Assembly (NCBI RefSeq): GCF_023151555.2
Contig: NZ_CP100425.1
Coordinates: 434,001 to 498,000 of the forward strand
From: Photobacterium sp. CCB-ST2H9
GTDB taxonomy: Bacteria > Pseudomonadota > Gammaproteobacteria > Enterobacterales > Vibrionaceae
Reading direction: 5' to 3'
DNA: 64,000 bases
The translations under genes and the position numbers were made by a program. Shown here in pieces: positions 32,174 through 41,633 of the stretch. Within the stretch, counting starts at the first letter, position 1, and each line of letters opens with the position of its first letter. The notes beneath the pieces are model-generated. The model saw nothing but the letters and a program-made list of their open reading frames with translations. It was not told the origin of the DNA and searched no databases.

Positions 32174-34087
32174 TTATTGTTTGAAGCTGCTGACCATGCG
32201 TTCCAGACGAACTGACAGCGCATGCAGATTCTGACTGGAAGAAACCATCTGATTGGCGGTTTCTGAGGTACGCTGGGTATTCTCGTTGATCTCTTCAATA
32301 TTCACGTTGATGTCGCTGACCACAGTGGACTGTTCTTCCGTCGCTGTGGCGACCTGGGTGTTGAGATCGGATATCTGCAGGATCTGTTCATTGATCAATT
32401 GCAGGGCCTTGGTGGCATCATCCGCAGCCTGGGTGCCGGCTTCCGTCAGCTGCTGACTGTTCTGCATGGCATTGACCGCATTCTGGGCTTCCTGCTGCAG
32501 ACGGTCGATCATGGTCTGAATCTCATCGGTGGATTTCGCAGTCCGGCTGGCTAAGTTACGGACTTCTTCTGCCACAACCGCAAAGCCGCGGCCCTGTTCT
32601 CCGGCACGGGCGGCTTCAATGGCGGCATTGAGCGCCAGCAGGTTGGTTTGCTCAGATACCCCGCGGATCACTTCCAGAATGCCGCCGATCGCAACCGTGT
32701 TATCGGCCAGATCGCTGATGACCCGGGCCATGTTGTTCATATCAGCGGCCAGCTGTTCGATGCTGTCCTGAGCACTCAGAACCACTTGCTGACCATTGCT
32801 GGTGGCAGAGGTTGCCTGCGAGGCTGAATCAGCCGCAAAGGCTGCATTGCCTGCGATTTCATTGACGGTTGCGCCCATTTCATTGATGGCGGTTGCCACC
32901 TGCAGGGTTCGGTCGCGCTGATTCTGGCTGTGAGACAGGGTGGTTTGTGCGTGCGTGGAAACGTCTTCGGCGGCAACCCGCAGTTCGGTTCCCGTGGCAG
33001 CTACATCGGCCACCAGAGTATGGATCTTATTGGCAAAGGCATTGAAGCCTTCGGCCAGTTGCGCCATTTCATCCTTGCCGGACACCGGGATACGGCGGCG
33101 CAGGTCACCATCGCCTTCTCCGAGTTCACGGAAGGTTTCAGCGGCCTGCTGAATCGGTCCGGTGATGGTATGGCTCAGATAGATGGCCAGTGCGATGAAC
33201 GCCAGGGTTGTCAGTACGACCAGCAGCATGACGTGCTGGCTGGTTTCCGCCAGCTGGGCGAAGACTTCTTTCTCAGGGACCTGAGCAATCAGGAACCAGT
33301 CGATGGACGGAATATAGCTGGAGGCCAGCAGCAGGCTCTCTCCCTGATATTCTGTGGTAAACAAGTTAAACGGTGTTTTTTCCAGCAGAACCCGGCTGTC
33401 CGGGCCGAAGCGGTCGATCAGACGGGATTTGTCCGGATTACGGGTGTTGGGATCCAACTGGATCACCCCCTGTGCATCGGTCAGGACCACAAAACCGCTT
33501 TTTTCCAGTTTGAATTGCGACAGCAGGTGGGCCATGTCATTGAAGGAGCGGGAAAAGCCCGCCATGCCTTTGCCGTTGGTCTGCTGGTAATTGACAAAGA
33601 GCTTCAGCTCACCGTTCGCTTCCCGGAAGACCTGAACCATTCTTGACTTGTTGCTGTCACGGAAGCTGAAGAACCAGCTATCCTGAGCGGGATTCAGGCG
33701 TCGCAGGAAACCATTCTGGTTCCAGTAATCACCGGTCTGGCGGTTTGCAATGGACGCATCATTCAGGCCATATTGCGCTTTCAGGGTGTTCAGCTGTTCA
33801 ATCAGCTGCTGGTTATCGGCCGCACTGACGGGTTGATCCAGCAGTTTCAACGTCGCCGTATTGGAAGCCAGTTGCTGGCTGGCATTTTGCAATTGTTTGA
33901 CTTCGGATTCGACCTTGTCACGAAATTGTGTCAGTCGTGTCGGCAGCTCAGTATTGAGCAGGCGCGTCTGAATAATATCCTGCGACTTGCTCAGGCTGAG
34001 GTAGCCAACCAGGGCACAGGACGCGATCACGGCGATACTCATCGCGAGTGTAAGTTTTTGTCTGATGGAAAGGTGCTTGATATTCAT
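32174..34087 (-). CDS. Methyl-accepting chemotaxis protein
   Basis: Transmembrane chemoreceptor that signals to CheA through CheW. A first transmembrane segment (about residues 12-32) precedes a periplasmic sensor of about 250 residues with a Cache-like look ([36 protein letters not shown]). A second segment is near 287-308, then HAMP and a long coiled-coil signalling domain. The hairpin tip includes [20 protein letters not shown]. It has 637 aa and no C-terminal CheR-binding pentapeptide. Its ligand is unknown; a place beside the pyruvate dehydrogenase genes does not prove a link. Confidence 0.92.
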   Translation of the reverse strand: MNIKHLSIRQKLTLAMSIAVIASCALVGYLSLSKSQDIIQTRLLNTELPTRLTQFRDKVESEVKQLQNASQQLASNTATLKLLDQPVSAADNQQLIEQLNTLKAQYGLNDASIANRQTGDYWNQNGFLRRLNPAQDSWFFSFRDSNKSRMVQVFREANGELKLFVNYQQTNGKGMAGFSRSFNDMAHLLSQFKLEKSGFVVLTDAQGVIQLDPNTRNPDKSRLIDRFGPDSRVLLEKTPFNLFTTEYQGESLLLASSYIPSIDWFLIAQVPEKEVFAQLAETSQHVMLLVVLTTLAFIALAIYLSHTITGPIQQAAETFRELGEGDGDLRRRIPVSGKDEMAQLAEGFNAFANKIHTLVADVAATGTELRVAAEDVSTHAQTTLSHSQNQRDRTLQVATAINEMGATVNEIAGNAAFAADSASQATSATSNGQQVVLSAQDSIEQLAADMNNMARVISDLADNTVAIGGILEVIRGVSEQTNLLALNAAIEAARAGEQGRGFAVVAEEVRNLASRTAKSTDEIQTMIDRLQQEAQNAVNAMQNSQQLTEAGTQAADDATKALQLINEQILQISDLNTQVATATEEQSTVVSDINVNIEEINENTQRTSETANQMVSSSQNLHALSVRLERMVSSFKQ

Positions 34088-34176
34088 GCATCAATTCTCT
34101 GTTGCTACCGGTGTATCTGCGGTATAAGTGTGCGGATTAGTTGTGTTTTCAGGTCAGCCTTTGGGAGGCTGACCGC

Positions 34177-36462
34177 GTGATCAAAATGGTGTTTCAAAAA
34201 AGGATGTTACGGTTTTTTGCATTATTTCTTGTGATATCGGCAGTATTTCCATCAACTTTAGTGCTTGCAGAGCAAAAAAATGCTGAGCGGATCAAGGTCG
34301 GGCTGGTGCTGGGCGGCGGTGGCGCAAAAGGCGCCGCCCATGTTGGCGTGCTCAAAGCACTGGAAGAAATGCAGATACCGGTGGACTACATCGTCGGAAC
34401 CAGCATGGGGGCTTATGTCGGGGGGCTGTATGCTTCAGGCATGAGCGCAGATGAAATCGAAGCCATTCTGAATACCGTGGACTGGGCGTCCGGTTACGAA
34501 GACCGGGTGAAGCGCAGTGAACGCCGGGTCCGGGAAAAACAGCAGGAAGACCGTTTTCAGATCATCACAGATTTCGGATTTTCTTTCTGGGAAATCAAGG
34601 TGCCCCGGGGCTTCGTTCAGGGGCAGACAATGGGGGAAATCTTGCGGACCACTTCAGGGAATCTGCCCTGGATGGCCAGTTTTGATGAGCTGCCGATCCC
34701 TTACCGGGCGGTCGCCACGGATATTGAGCATCTCAAACCTGTTGTGTTGTCCGGGGGCGATCTGGCGGAGTCGATGCAGGCCAGTATGTCGGTACCGGGG
34801 TTATTACCGCCGGTAAAACTCGATGGCAAATTACTGGTCGATGGCGGGATCACCAATAATCTGCCGATTTCGGTGGTCAAGGCTATGGGCGCGGATGTTG
34901 TGATAGCCGTCGACATCAGCAATGACTTCAAAACAGCGGATGAGCTCACCGACTATCTGGTGGTCATGGATCAGCTGACTGATTTTATGGTGCGGGACAA
35001 TGCGGCCCGCCAGGAATCCTTGCTGCAGGATGCTGATTTTCTGCTGCGGCCCGATATTCAGGGCATTACTACCACAGACTTTGACCGGATGCCCGAAGCC
35101 TTTGACAGCGGCTATCACACGGTACAGGCGCAGCGTTTTCAGCTCTCGGCCCTGGGAAGTGCCACTATTTATCAGGACTATATCGAGAAAAAACAGGCCG
35201 CGCGCCGCCAGCTGGAGTTTCTGGAAGAAGGGCGGATTGATGAAATTAAGCTGATCAATAACAGCGATTATGCGGATGCGGTGTTGCTCGACCGTCTGCA
35301 GCTGAAGCCGGGCATGAAAGTCAATACGGAAAAGCTCGAGAAAAGTGTCCGCGATCTCTATGCGCTGGACCGGTTTGAGCGGGTGGATTACCGCATTGTG
35401 CGGCGGAATGACCGTCATATTCTGATCCTGGAAGTGAAAGCCAAAAGCTGGGGGCCGAACTTCATTGATATGCGTTTTGCTCTGGAAGATGATTTTGCCA
35501 ATAACACGGACTATTCGATTGGATTGGCGCTGACGGCCACCGGACTGTCGGAGAAGGGTGCTGAGTGGCGGAATGAATTGGAATATGGTTCGGACAAACG
35601 CATTGCCTCTGAACTCTATGTGCCTTTCACCAGTGATCAGGAATGGTTCTCCGTGCTGGGGATGGCGTATGACGTGACCAATACGCATGTCACGGTTTCC
35701 GGTGAGGAACCGGACCTGAGAAAGATTGATGATTTCCTGGCTGCCCGTTTCAGCGATGTGTCGATTGACAGTTCGATCGGTTGGCAGCCGGCGCTGTGGC
35801 AGGAATTCAGGCTGGGTTACCTGTTTGGCAACGGGGAGACTGAGTTTCCCGGGATTCTCCAGCTGGGACGTGAGAAACGCAGCAGTCGTCGGATTTATCT
35901 CAGATACAATCTGGATACACTGGATGATTTTACCTTGCCCAAAGACGGGCACTATTTCCTGGCTGAGGTCGCGTCGTCTGATGACAGCGTTCGCTATAAG
36001 GGAGAGAAGTTTTCAGATTCCTCACTGCATTTCGATATTGGCTGGAAAGGTGCCTACACCTTTGGTCGCCATACAGTCATGGGTAAGGCGGAGTACGGTA
36101 AAGTCCGCTCCGACGCAGATTTGCGGCTCGATCCGAAAGAACTGGGCGGCTTTCTGAATTTATCCGGGATCCCGAAAAACAGTTTGTCCGGGAATAATAA
36201 GCTTTTCTCAGCATTGGTTTATCGTTACCACCTGATGGATAACGACTTTGGTCTGTTTAATTCGTCCATTTATCTGGGGGGCTCTGTGGAATGGGGCGGG
36301 GTGTACAATAACCCGGATCTCTCAGCCTCAGAAATTCCGGGCTATTATGCCGGGAGTATTTTTACCGGAATTACAACACCATTCGGGCCATTCATTCTGG
36401 CTTATGGTCAGACCGAAGAAGATCTGAGTTCATTTTATTTATTCTTTGGAGGAGAGTTGTAA
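34177..36462 (+). CDS. Patatin-like phospholipase with POTRA and outer-membrane barrel (PlpD type)
   Basis: Probable type Vd autotransporter-like lipase. Signal peptide (LRFFALFLVISAVFPSTLVLA) is followed by a patatin domain with oxyanion loop GGGGAKG (about residue 46), nucleophile GTSMG (Ser about 77) and catalytic DGG (about 221). A POTRA-like module follows (residues about 340-420), then a beta-rich barrel ending in FYLFFGGEL. Start choice: GTG 34177 has GGGAGG 8 bp upstream and gives 761 aa; ATG 34186 is an alternative. It is divergent from the chemoreceptor gene. The substrate is unknown. Confidence 0.85.
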   Translation: MIKMVFQKRMLRFFALFLVISAVFPSTLVLAEQKNAERIKVGLVLGGGGAKGAAHVGVLKALEEMQIPVDYIVGTSMGAYVGGLYASGMSADEIEAILNTVDWASGYEDRVKRSERRVREKQQEDRFQIITDFGFSFWEIKVPRGFVQGQTMGEILRTTSGNLPWMASFDELPIPYRAVATDIEHLKPVVLSGGDLAESMQASMSVPGLLPPVKLDGKLLVDGGITNNLPISVVKAMGADVVIAVDISNDFKTADELTDYLVVMDQLTDFMVRDNAARQESLLQDADFLLRPDIQGITTTDFDRMPEAFDSGYHTVQAQRFQLSALGSATIYQDYIEKKQAARRQLEFLEEGRIDEIKLINNSDYADAVLLDRLQLKPGMKVNTEKLEKSVRDLYALDRFERVDYRIVRRNDRHILILEVKAKSWGPNFIDMRFALEDDFANNTDYSIGLALTATGLSEKGAEWRNELEYGSDKRIASELYVPFTSDQEWFSVLGMAYDVTNTHVTVSGEEPDLRKIDDFLAARFSDVSIDSSIGWQPALWQEFRLGYLFGNGETEFPGILQLGREKRSSRRIYLRYNLDTLDDFTLPKDGHYFLAEVASSDDSVRYKGEKFSDSSLHFDIGWKGAYTFGRHTVMGKAEYGKVRSDADLRLDPKELGGFLNLSGIPKNSLSGNNKLFSALVYRYHLMDNDFGLFNSSIYLGGSVEWGGVYNNPDLSASEIPGYYAGSIFTGITTPFGPFILAYGQTEEDLSSFYLFFGGEL

Positions 36463-36528
36463 GAAGCGGATTTTTCATGTTTTGTGAATGTTGTAAAAGT
36501 CCGTCCGATTTTAATTTTTAGTTAAAAA

Positions 36529-36657
36529 TGGTATGCTCCGTAACCGGTTTTGGTCTCTCCTGCACGCCACAAAGGTCTGAATCAAATCAAGCATAATGCG
36601 TGCGAGAAAACCGGAGAGGGCAATCACTTCCAAGGATGTTTAACCGGTTGGTTAAAC
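36529..36657 (+). promoter_or_regulatory. acnB promoter candidate and leader hairpin
   Basis: Extended -10 TGGTATGCT (36529-36537) gives a leader of about 135 nt. Close to the ribosome binding site, GTTTAACC (36638-36645) pairs with GGTTAAAC (36650-36657) around GGTT. The string TAACCGGTT occurs at 36541-36549 and again at 36641-36649, exactly 100 bp apart. A leader-level control of acnB is an inference. Confidence 0.45.
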
Positions 36658-36677
36658 CGAAAAAAGAGGAATATGTC

Positions 36678-39275
36678 GTGCTTGAAGCCTACCGTAAACA
36701 CGTCGAAGAGCGTGCTGCCGAAGGGGTTGTTCCCAAGCCTCTGGACGCCGAGCAAACTGCTGCTCTGGTTGAGCTGCTGAAAAATCCCCCTGCAGGCGAA
36801 GAAGCCGTCCTGATTGATCTGCTGGAAAACCGCATCCCACCGGGTGTGGATGAGGCAGCATATGTGAAAGCAGGTTTCCTGGCAGCGATTACCAAAGGTG
36901 AAGCCTCTTCCCCTATCGTCAGCAAAGAAAGAGCCGCTGAACTGCTGGGCACCATGCAAGGTGGTTATAATATTGAGCCGCTGGTCAGCCTGCTGGATGA
37001 TGCTGTGCTTGCTCCGATTGCCGTGACGGCCCTGTCTCACACCCTGCTGATGTTTGATGCTTTCTATGATGTTGAAGAGAAAGCAAAAGCCGGCAATGAA
37101 TATGCCAAACAGGTGCTGCAGTCCTGGGCTGATGCAGAGTGGTTCCTGTCTAAGCCTGAACTGGCTGAAAAAATCACCCTGACTGTCTTTAAGGTCACAG
37201 GTGAAACGAACACCGATGACCTGTCTCCGGCACCGGATGCATGGTCTCGTCCGGATATCCCGCTGCATGCGCTGGCCATGCTGAAAAATGAGCGTGACGG
37301 TATTGAACCGGATCAGGCTGGCAGCATTGGTCCGATGAAGCAAATTGAGGCCCTGAAAGAAAAAGGTCATCAACTGGTTTATGTTGGTGATGTTGTGGGT
37401 ACCGGTTCTTCCCGTAAGTCTGCGACGAACTCCGTGCTGTGGTTCATGGGTGATGACATTCCGCATGTTCCGAACAAACGTGCCGGTGGTTATGTCCTGG
37501 GCGGTAAGATTGCGCCAATCTTCTTCAATACCATGGAAGATGCAGGTGCACTGCCAATCGAAGTGGACGTGACTGCCCTGAACATGGGTGACGTGATTGA
37601 TGTATACCCGTTCAAAGGTGAAGTCCGCCGTCACGGCAGCGACGAAGTTGTGTCGACTTTCAAGCTGAAAACAGACGTGCTGATTGACGAAGTCCGCGCC
37701 GGTGGCCGGATTCCTCTGATTATCGGTCGTGGTCTGACGGACCGTGCCCGTGAATCTCTGGGTCTGGAAGCATCGAAAGTCTTCCGTCGTCCGCAGCCTG
37801 TTGCCGATACTGGCAAAGGTTATACGCTGGCCCAGAAGATGGTGGGTAAGGCATGTGGCGTCGACGGTATCCGTCCCGGCACATACTGTGAGCCGAAGAT
37901 GACGACTGTGGGTTCTCAGGACACCACAGGCCCGATGACCCGTGATGAGCTGAAAGATCTGGCATGTCTGGGCTTCTCGGCTGACCTGACCATGCAGTCA
38001 TTCTGTCACACCTCGGCCTATCCGAAGCCGGTGGATGTGAACACGCACCACACCCTGCCTGATTTCATCATGAACCGCGGCGGTGTCTCGCTGCGTCCGG
38101 GTGACGGCGTGATCCACTCCTGGCTGAACCGTATGCTGCTGCCTGATACCGTCGGTACCGGTGGTGACTCGCATACACGCTTCCCGCTGGGTATTTCTTT
38201 CCCGGCTGGTTCTGGTCTGGTTGCTTTCGCTGCGGCGACAGGTGTCATGCCGCTGGATATGCCTGAATCCATTCTGGTTCGCTTCAAAGGCGACATGCAG
38301 GAAGGTATTACCCTGCGTGATCTGGTTCATGCGATTCCTTACTACGCGATCAAACAAGGTCTGCTGACCGTGGAGAAAGCCGGTAAGATCAATGAATTCT
38401 CTGGTCGTATCCTGGAAATCGAAGGTGTTGAGCACCTGACGGTGGAGCAGGCGTTTGAACTGTCTGATGCGTCTGCTGAGCGCAGTGCTGCGGGTTGTAC
38501 CGTGAAACTGTCTCAGGCATCTGTGGCAGAGTACCTGGAATCGAACATCGTGATGCTGAAGTGGATGATCGCTGAAGGTTACGGTGATCGTCGCACCATC
38601 GAGCGTCGTATCACTGCGATGCAGGAGTGGCTGGCGAACCCGTCACTGATGGAAGCTGATACAGATGCAGATTACGCTCATGTGATCGAAATCGATCTGG
38701 CTGAGATCAAAGAGCCGATTCTGTGTGCGCCAAACGATCCAGATGATGCACGTCTGCTGTCTGATGTTCAGGGCACAGCAATTGATGAAGTCTTCATTGG
38801 TTCGTGTATGACCAACATCGGTCACTTCCGTGCCGCCGGTAAGCTGCTGGATAAATTCGGTGGTCAGCTGAGCACCCGGATGTGGGTTGCACCGCCAACG
38901 AAGATGGACCGTGACCAGTTGACTGAAGAAGGTTACTACGGCATCTTCGGCCGTGCCGGGGTACGGATTGAAACGCCGGGATGTTCTCTGTGTATGGGTA
39001 ACCAGGCGCGTGTTGCTGACAAAGCGACCGTGATGTCAACGTCGACCCGTAACTTCCCGAACCGTCTGGGTACGGGCGCGAATGTCTTCCTGTCATCTGC
39101 TGAACTAGCTGCTGTGGGTGCAATTCTGGGTCGAATTCCGACGCTGGATGAGTATCTGGAGTACGCGAAGCAAATCAATGCAACGGCAGCAGATACATAC
39201 CGTTATCTGAACTTCCACCGCATGGATCAGTACACCAAACGTGCTGATGATGTGATTGTTCAGGCGGCGGTGTAA
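36678..39275 (+). CDS. acnB: Bifunctional aconitase B / 2-methylisocitrate dehydratase
   Basis: Main citric-acid-cycle aconitase; it also hydrates 2-methylaconitate in enterics, and its iron-free form binds mRNA. It has 865 aa, exactly E. coli length. The [4Fe-4S] cysteines are in GSCMTN (about residue 710) and CSLCMGN (about 769 and 772). Start choice: GTG 36678 gives [12 protein letters not shown], aligned with E. coli MLEEYRKHVAER, and has AGAGGA 7 bp upstream. The longer ATG frame from 36600 is not supported. Confidence 0.96.
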   Translation: MLEAYRKHVEERAAEGVVPKPLDAEQTAALVELLKNPPAGEEAVLIDLLENRIPPGVDEAAYVKAGFLAAITKGEASSPIVSKERAAELLGTMQGGYNIEPLVSLLDDAVLAPIAVTALSHTLLMFDAFYDVEEKAKAGNEYAKQVLQSWADAEWFLSKPELAEKITLTVFKVTGETNTDDLSPAPDAWSRPDIPLHALAMLKNERDGIEPDQAGSIGPMKQIEALKEKGHQLVYVGDVVGTGSSRKSATNSVLWFMGDDIPHVPNKRAGGYVLGGKIAPIFFNTMEDAGALPIEVDVTALNMGDVIDVYPFKGEVRRHGSDEVVSTFKLKTDVLIDEVRAGGRIPLIIGRGLTDRARESLGLEASKVFRRPQPVADTGKGYTLAQKMVGKACGVDGIRPGTYCEPKMTTVGSQDTTGPMTRDELKDLACLGFSADLTMQSFCHTSAYPKPVDVNTHHTLPDFIMNRGGVSLRPGDGVIHSWLNRMLLPDTVGTGGDSHTRFPLGISFPAGSGLVAFAAATGVMPLDMPESILVRFKGDMQEGITLRDLVHAIPYYAIKQGLLTVEKAGKINEFSGRILEIEGVEHLTVEQAFELSDASAERSAAGCTVKLSQASVAEYLESNIVMLKWMIAEGYGDRRTIERRITAMQEWLANPSLMEADTDADYAHVIEIDLAEIKEPILCAPNDPDDARLLSDVQGTAIDEVFIGSCMTNIGHFRAAGKLLDKFGGQLSTRMWVAPPTKMDRDQLTEEGYYGIFGRAGVRIETPGCSLCMGNQARVADKATVMSTSTRNFPNRLGTGANVFLSSAELAAVGAILGRIPTLDEYLEYAKQINATAADTYRYLNFHRMDQYTKRADDVIVQAAV

Positions 39276-39302
39276 TCCGGTCTGCTGACAACATGTAAAT
39301 TG

Positions 39303-39328
39303 AAAGGGAGCCGATGGCTCCCTTTTTT
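39303..39328 (+). terminator. Rho-independent terminator after acnB
   Basis: AAAGGGAGCC (39303-39312), GAT loop, GGCTCCCTTT (39316-39325) and more T. It lies 27 bp after the acnB stop. The minus-strand T-run is weak, so it serves mainly acnB. Confidence 0.88.
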
Positions 39329-39340
39329 AGTTCTGTTTTT

Positions 39341-40510
39341 TTATCCGCCTTTATGGAGATGATGCCTGTCTTTCAGCTGACCGCCCATGGTGAGCAAAGC
39401 GGCGATGTTGCGTGCTGTCAGCTCAAGGTTGGCAGCACCTTGCGCCAGTGCCTCATCCAGATCGCAGGCCCGGTTGACGATGCTGAACACAGCATCAATG
39501 CCCTGGTCGTGAACTACACTGCAGTCTTGAGACAAACTACCGGCGATCCCAATGACCGGTAATCCGAAGCGCTTTGCAGCCCGTGCCACACCCACGGGCG
39601 TTTTCCCGTGAATACTCTGACTGTCGATCCGGCCTTCACCGGTAATCACCAGGTCGGCATCGGCGATGGCGTCGTCCAGCCGGACGGCGTCCATCACAAT
39701 CTCAATACCGGGACGCAACGTTGCACCGAGTACAGCAAGCAGCGCGGCGCCCATTCCGCCCGCTGCACCAGCGCCGGGAGTGTGCCCGATATCACGGCCA
39801 AGCTGGCGGCTGAGCAAGCCAGCAAAGTGAGATAGGTTCCGGTCGAGTTGCCCGACCATCGCTGGCGTTGCGCCTTTTTGCGGACCAAATATGGCGGAGG
39901 CTCCATGGGCGCCGCAGAGCGGGTTGTCGACATCACAGGCAACTTCCAGTCTGAGCGCTGCCAGCCGGGGATCCAGTCCTGAGACGTCGATGGTCGTCAG
40001 ATCTGAGAGGGCGCCACCGCCACGGCCAATTTCCTGCCCGTGCTGATCGAGACACCGGACTCCCAGCGCCTGCAGCATTCCGGCACCGCCGTCATTGGTT
40101 GCACTCCCGCCGATACCAATGATGAGGTGCTCAATATGTTGTTCCAGGGTTGCTTTGATCAGCTCGCCAGTACCGTAACTGGTGGTCAGTAGCGGGTTGC
40201 GTTCATGCATGGGCACGAGGTGCAGCCCTGATGCGGCAGCCATCTCGATGACTGCCGTTTTGCCGTCCCCCAGCAAGCCGTAAAATGCCTCGACCTGATT
40301 GCCCAGTGGCCCGGTGACGTGCTGATGGATGATTTGCCCGCCGGTCGCATCCACCAGTGACCGGACGGTTCCTTCGCCGCCATCCGCCATCGGCAGTTTG
40401 TGGTAGTCAGCATCCGGCATGACCTGCCGAAAGCCGCGCTCAATGGCATCGGCAACTTCCATCGCCGTCAGGCTTTCTTTGTAGGAATCCGGCGCAATAA
40501 TTATTTTCAT
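39341..40510 (-). CDS. glxK: Glycerate 2-kinase (GlxK/GarK family)
   Basis: Phosphorylates D-glycerate to 2-phosphoglycerate, linking glyoxylate or galactarate breakdown to glycolysis. The 389-residue product has IIAPDSYKESLTA at the N-terminus, then GGEGTVRSLV, IGIGGSATNDGGAGMLQALG and ITGEGRIDSQSIHGKTPVGVA. ATG 40510 is preferred over the TTG at 40516. No glyoxylate carboligase or tartronate reductase gene is nearby, so the supplying pathway is not shown here; garK is an equally valid name. Confidence 0.9.
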   Translation of the reverse strand: MKIIIAPDSYKESLTAMEVADAIERGFRQVMPDADYHKLPMADGGEGTVRSLVDATGGQIIHQHVTGPLGNQVEAFYGLLGDGKTAVIEMAAASGLHLVPMHERNPLLTTSYGTGELIKATLEQHIEHLIIGIGGSATNDGGAGMLQALGVRCLDQHGQEIGRGGGALSDLTTIDVSGLDPRLAALRLEVACDVDNPLCGAHGASAIFGPQKGATPAMVGQLDRNLSHFAGLLSRQLGRDIGHTPGAGAAGGMGAALLAVLGATLRPGIEIVMDAVRLDDAIADADLVITGEGRIDSQSIHGKTPVGVARAAKRFGLPVIGIAGSLSQDCSVVHDQGIDAVFSIVNRACDLDEALAQGAANLELTARNIAALLTMGGQLKDRHHLHKGG

Positions 40511-40708
40511 AAGCAAGCCTTGTCAGCTTCTGCCGGAGGCATGGGAGGAAGCTGGTTGCAATTTGTCTGAGTTCCTGACATGGTGCGCGCCTGCTTTCAG
40601 CACGCACTGCGATGCCAGGCTGTGATGATGCCTTTTGCATTCAGTCTATCGAGCAAATGATCAATCGACAAACCGCCTGGTGGCGAAAAGAACAAGAGTA
40701 GGGCAGGT

Positions 40709-41077
40709 ATGGATTACGAGTTTAAGAAAAATATGCTGGATGGCAGCTATCATGCCGTCTTTTCCATGGGACATGAGGCCCTGGGACGCTGGCTGGTGGA
40801 AGAGGTTCAGGATGACGAGGCGAAGATCAGCCTGATCCTGACTCATCTTGGTGCACTCAAGGGCACTACGAGAGAGTGGCAGCTGTCCGGGGAAGAAATG
40901 TCGCTGAACCTGCAGGATAATGAAGCGATCGTTCAAGCCAACTACCTGTTTTTCAATACGGAAGACGAACTGGACGAAGACATGAGCCATTATGATGACG
41001 AAGCAGTGTCCTGTTGCGGCTTTGAAGATCTTGAGCAGGTTTTGCATGCTTGGCGTGCATTTATCGCCGGCCGGTAG
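40709..41077 (+). CDS. yacL: UPF0231 family protein YacL
   Basis: Conserved gammaproteobacterial protein of unknown function, next to acnB in E. coli. The 122-residue product starts [20 protein letters not shown] and has an acidic C-terminal half with [20 protein letters not shown]. Here a glycerate kinase gene separates it from acnB. No signal peptide or transmembrane segment is visible. Confidence 0.9.
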   Translation: MDYEFKKNMLDGSYHAVFSMGHEALGRWLVEEVQDDEAKISLILTHLGALKGTTREWQLSGEEMSLNLQDNEAIVQANYLFFNTEDELDEDMSHYDDEAVSCCGFEDLEQVLHAWRAFIAGR

Positions 41078-41123
41078 CCCTTCCGGCTGAGAGAAGCAGA
41101 GACTTGCTTCTTTTCGGGGAATC

Positions 41124-41152
41124 AGCCGCACCACGATGGTGCGGCTTTTTTG
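41124..41152 (+). terminator. yacL terminator containing an NtrC-like site
   Basis: AGCCGCACCA (41124-41133), CGA, TGGTGCGGCT (41137-41146) then a T-run: a clear intrinsic terminator. Within it, GCACCACGATGGTGC (41128-41142) equals the NtrC site pattern GCACC-N5-GGTGC. Its centre is about 106 bp upstream of the predicted glnK start. Confidence 0.8.
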
Positions 41153-41215
41153 TGCAATTTGATTTCTTTCTCTTTAACTTGTTGTTTTTCAATTGATATA
41201 AAAATTGGCACGAAG

Positions 41216-41230
41216 CTTGTTTACTTGACT
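41216..41230 (+). promoter_or_regulatory. Sigma-54 promoter of glnK-amtB
   Basis: TGGCAC-GAAGC-TTGT matches the sigma-54 consensus TGGCAC-N5-TTGC at all but the last position. It lies 42 bp before the glnK ATG and has an NtrC-like enhancer upstream, so nitrogen-limited expression is expected. Confidence 0.8.
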
Positions 41231-41271
41231 GTGTACTGACTGAGGGATGCACAGGTTTAAGGAGCAGGTTA

Positions 41272-41610
41272 ATGAAACTCATCAACGCAATTATCAAACC
41301 TTTCAAGCTGGATGATGTTCGTGAAGCACTGGCAGATGTCGGCGTCGAGGGGATGACGGTTTCTGAGGTTAAGGGATTTGGCCGTCAGAAGGGACACACC
41401 GAGCTGTACCGTGGTGCGGAATACCAGGTCGACTTCCTGCCAAAAGTCAAACTGGAGATTGCCACGCAGGCTGAGAACCTCGACATCATTCTTGAGGCAA
41501 TCACCAAGGCTGCACACACGGGCAAAATCGGTGACGGTAAGATTTTTGTTTATGACCTGGACCACGCGGTACGGATCCGTACCGGTGAGACAGATGCCGA
41601 AGCATTATAA
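41272..41610 (+). CDS. glnK: PII nitrogen signal protein GlnK/GlnB
   Basis: Trimeric PII protein that senses 2-oxoglutarate, ATP and ADP and closes the AmtB channel when de-uridylylated. It has 112 aa. The T-loop GHTELYRGAEY carries the uridylylation Tyr51, and the C-terminal TGKIGDGKIFVYDL binds nucleotide. Linkage to amtB and a sigma-54 promoter argue for a GlnK role. Several residues (KLDDVREALADVG, YQVDFLPKVK with Asp54) are those of E. coli GlnB rather than GlnK. Confidence 0.92.
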   Translation: MKLINAIIKPFKLDDVREALADVGVEGMTVSEVKGFGRQKGHTELYRGAEYQVDFLPKVKLEIATQAENLDIILEAITKAAHTGKIGDGKIFVYDLDHAVRIRTGETDAEAL

Positions 41611-41633
41611 CAACAAGATGTGATAAGAGGACG

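Noticed and set aside
34831..35952. Minus-strand 373-codon frame inside the patatin gene
   Set aside because: Antisense shadow; the plus-strand gene has intact catalytic motifs and a good ribosome binding site.
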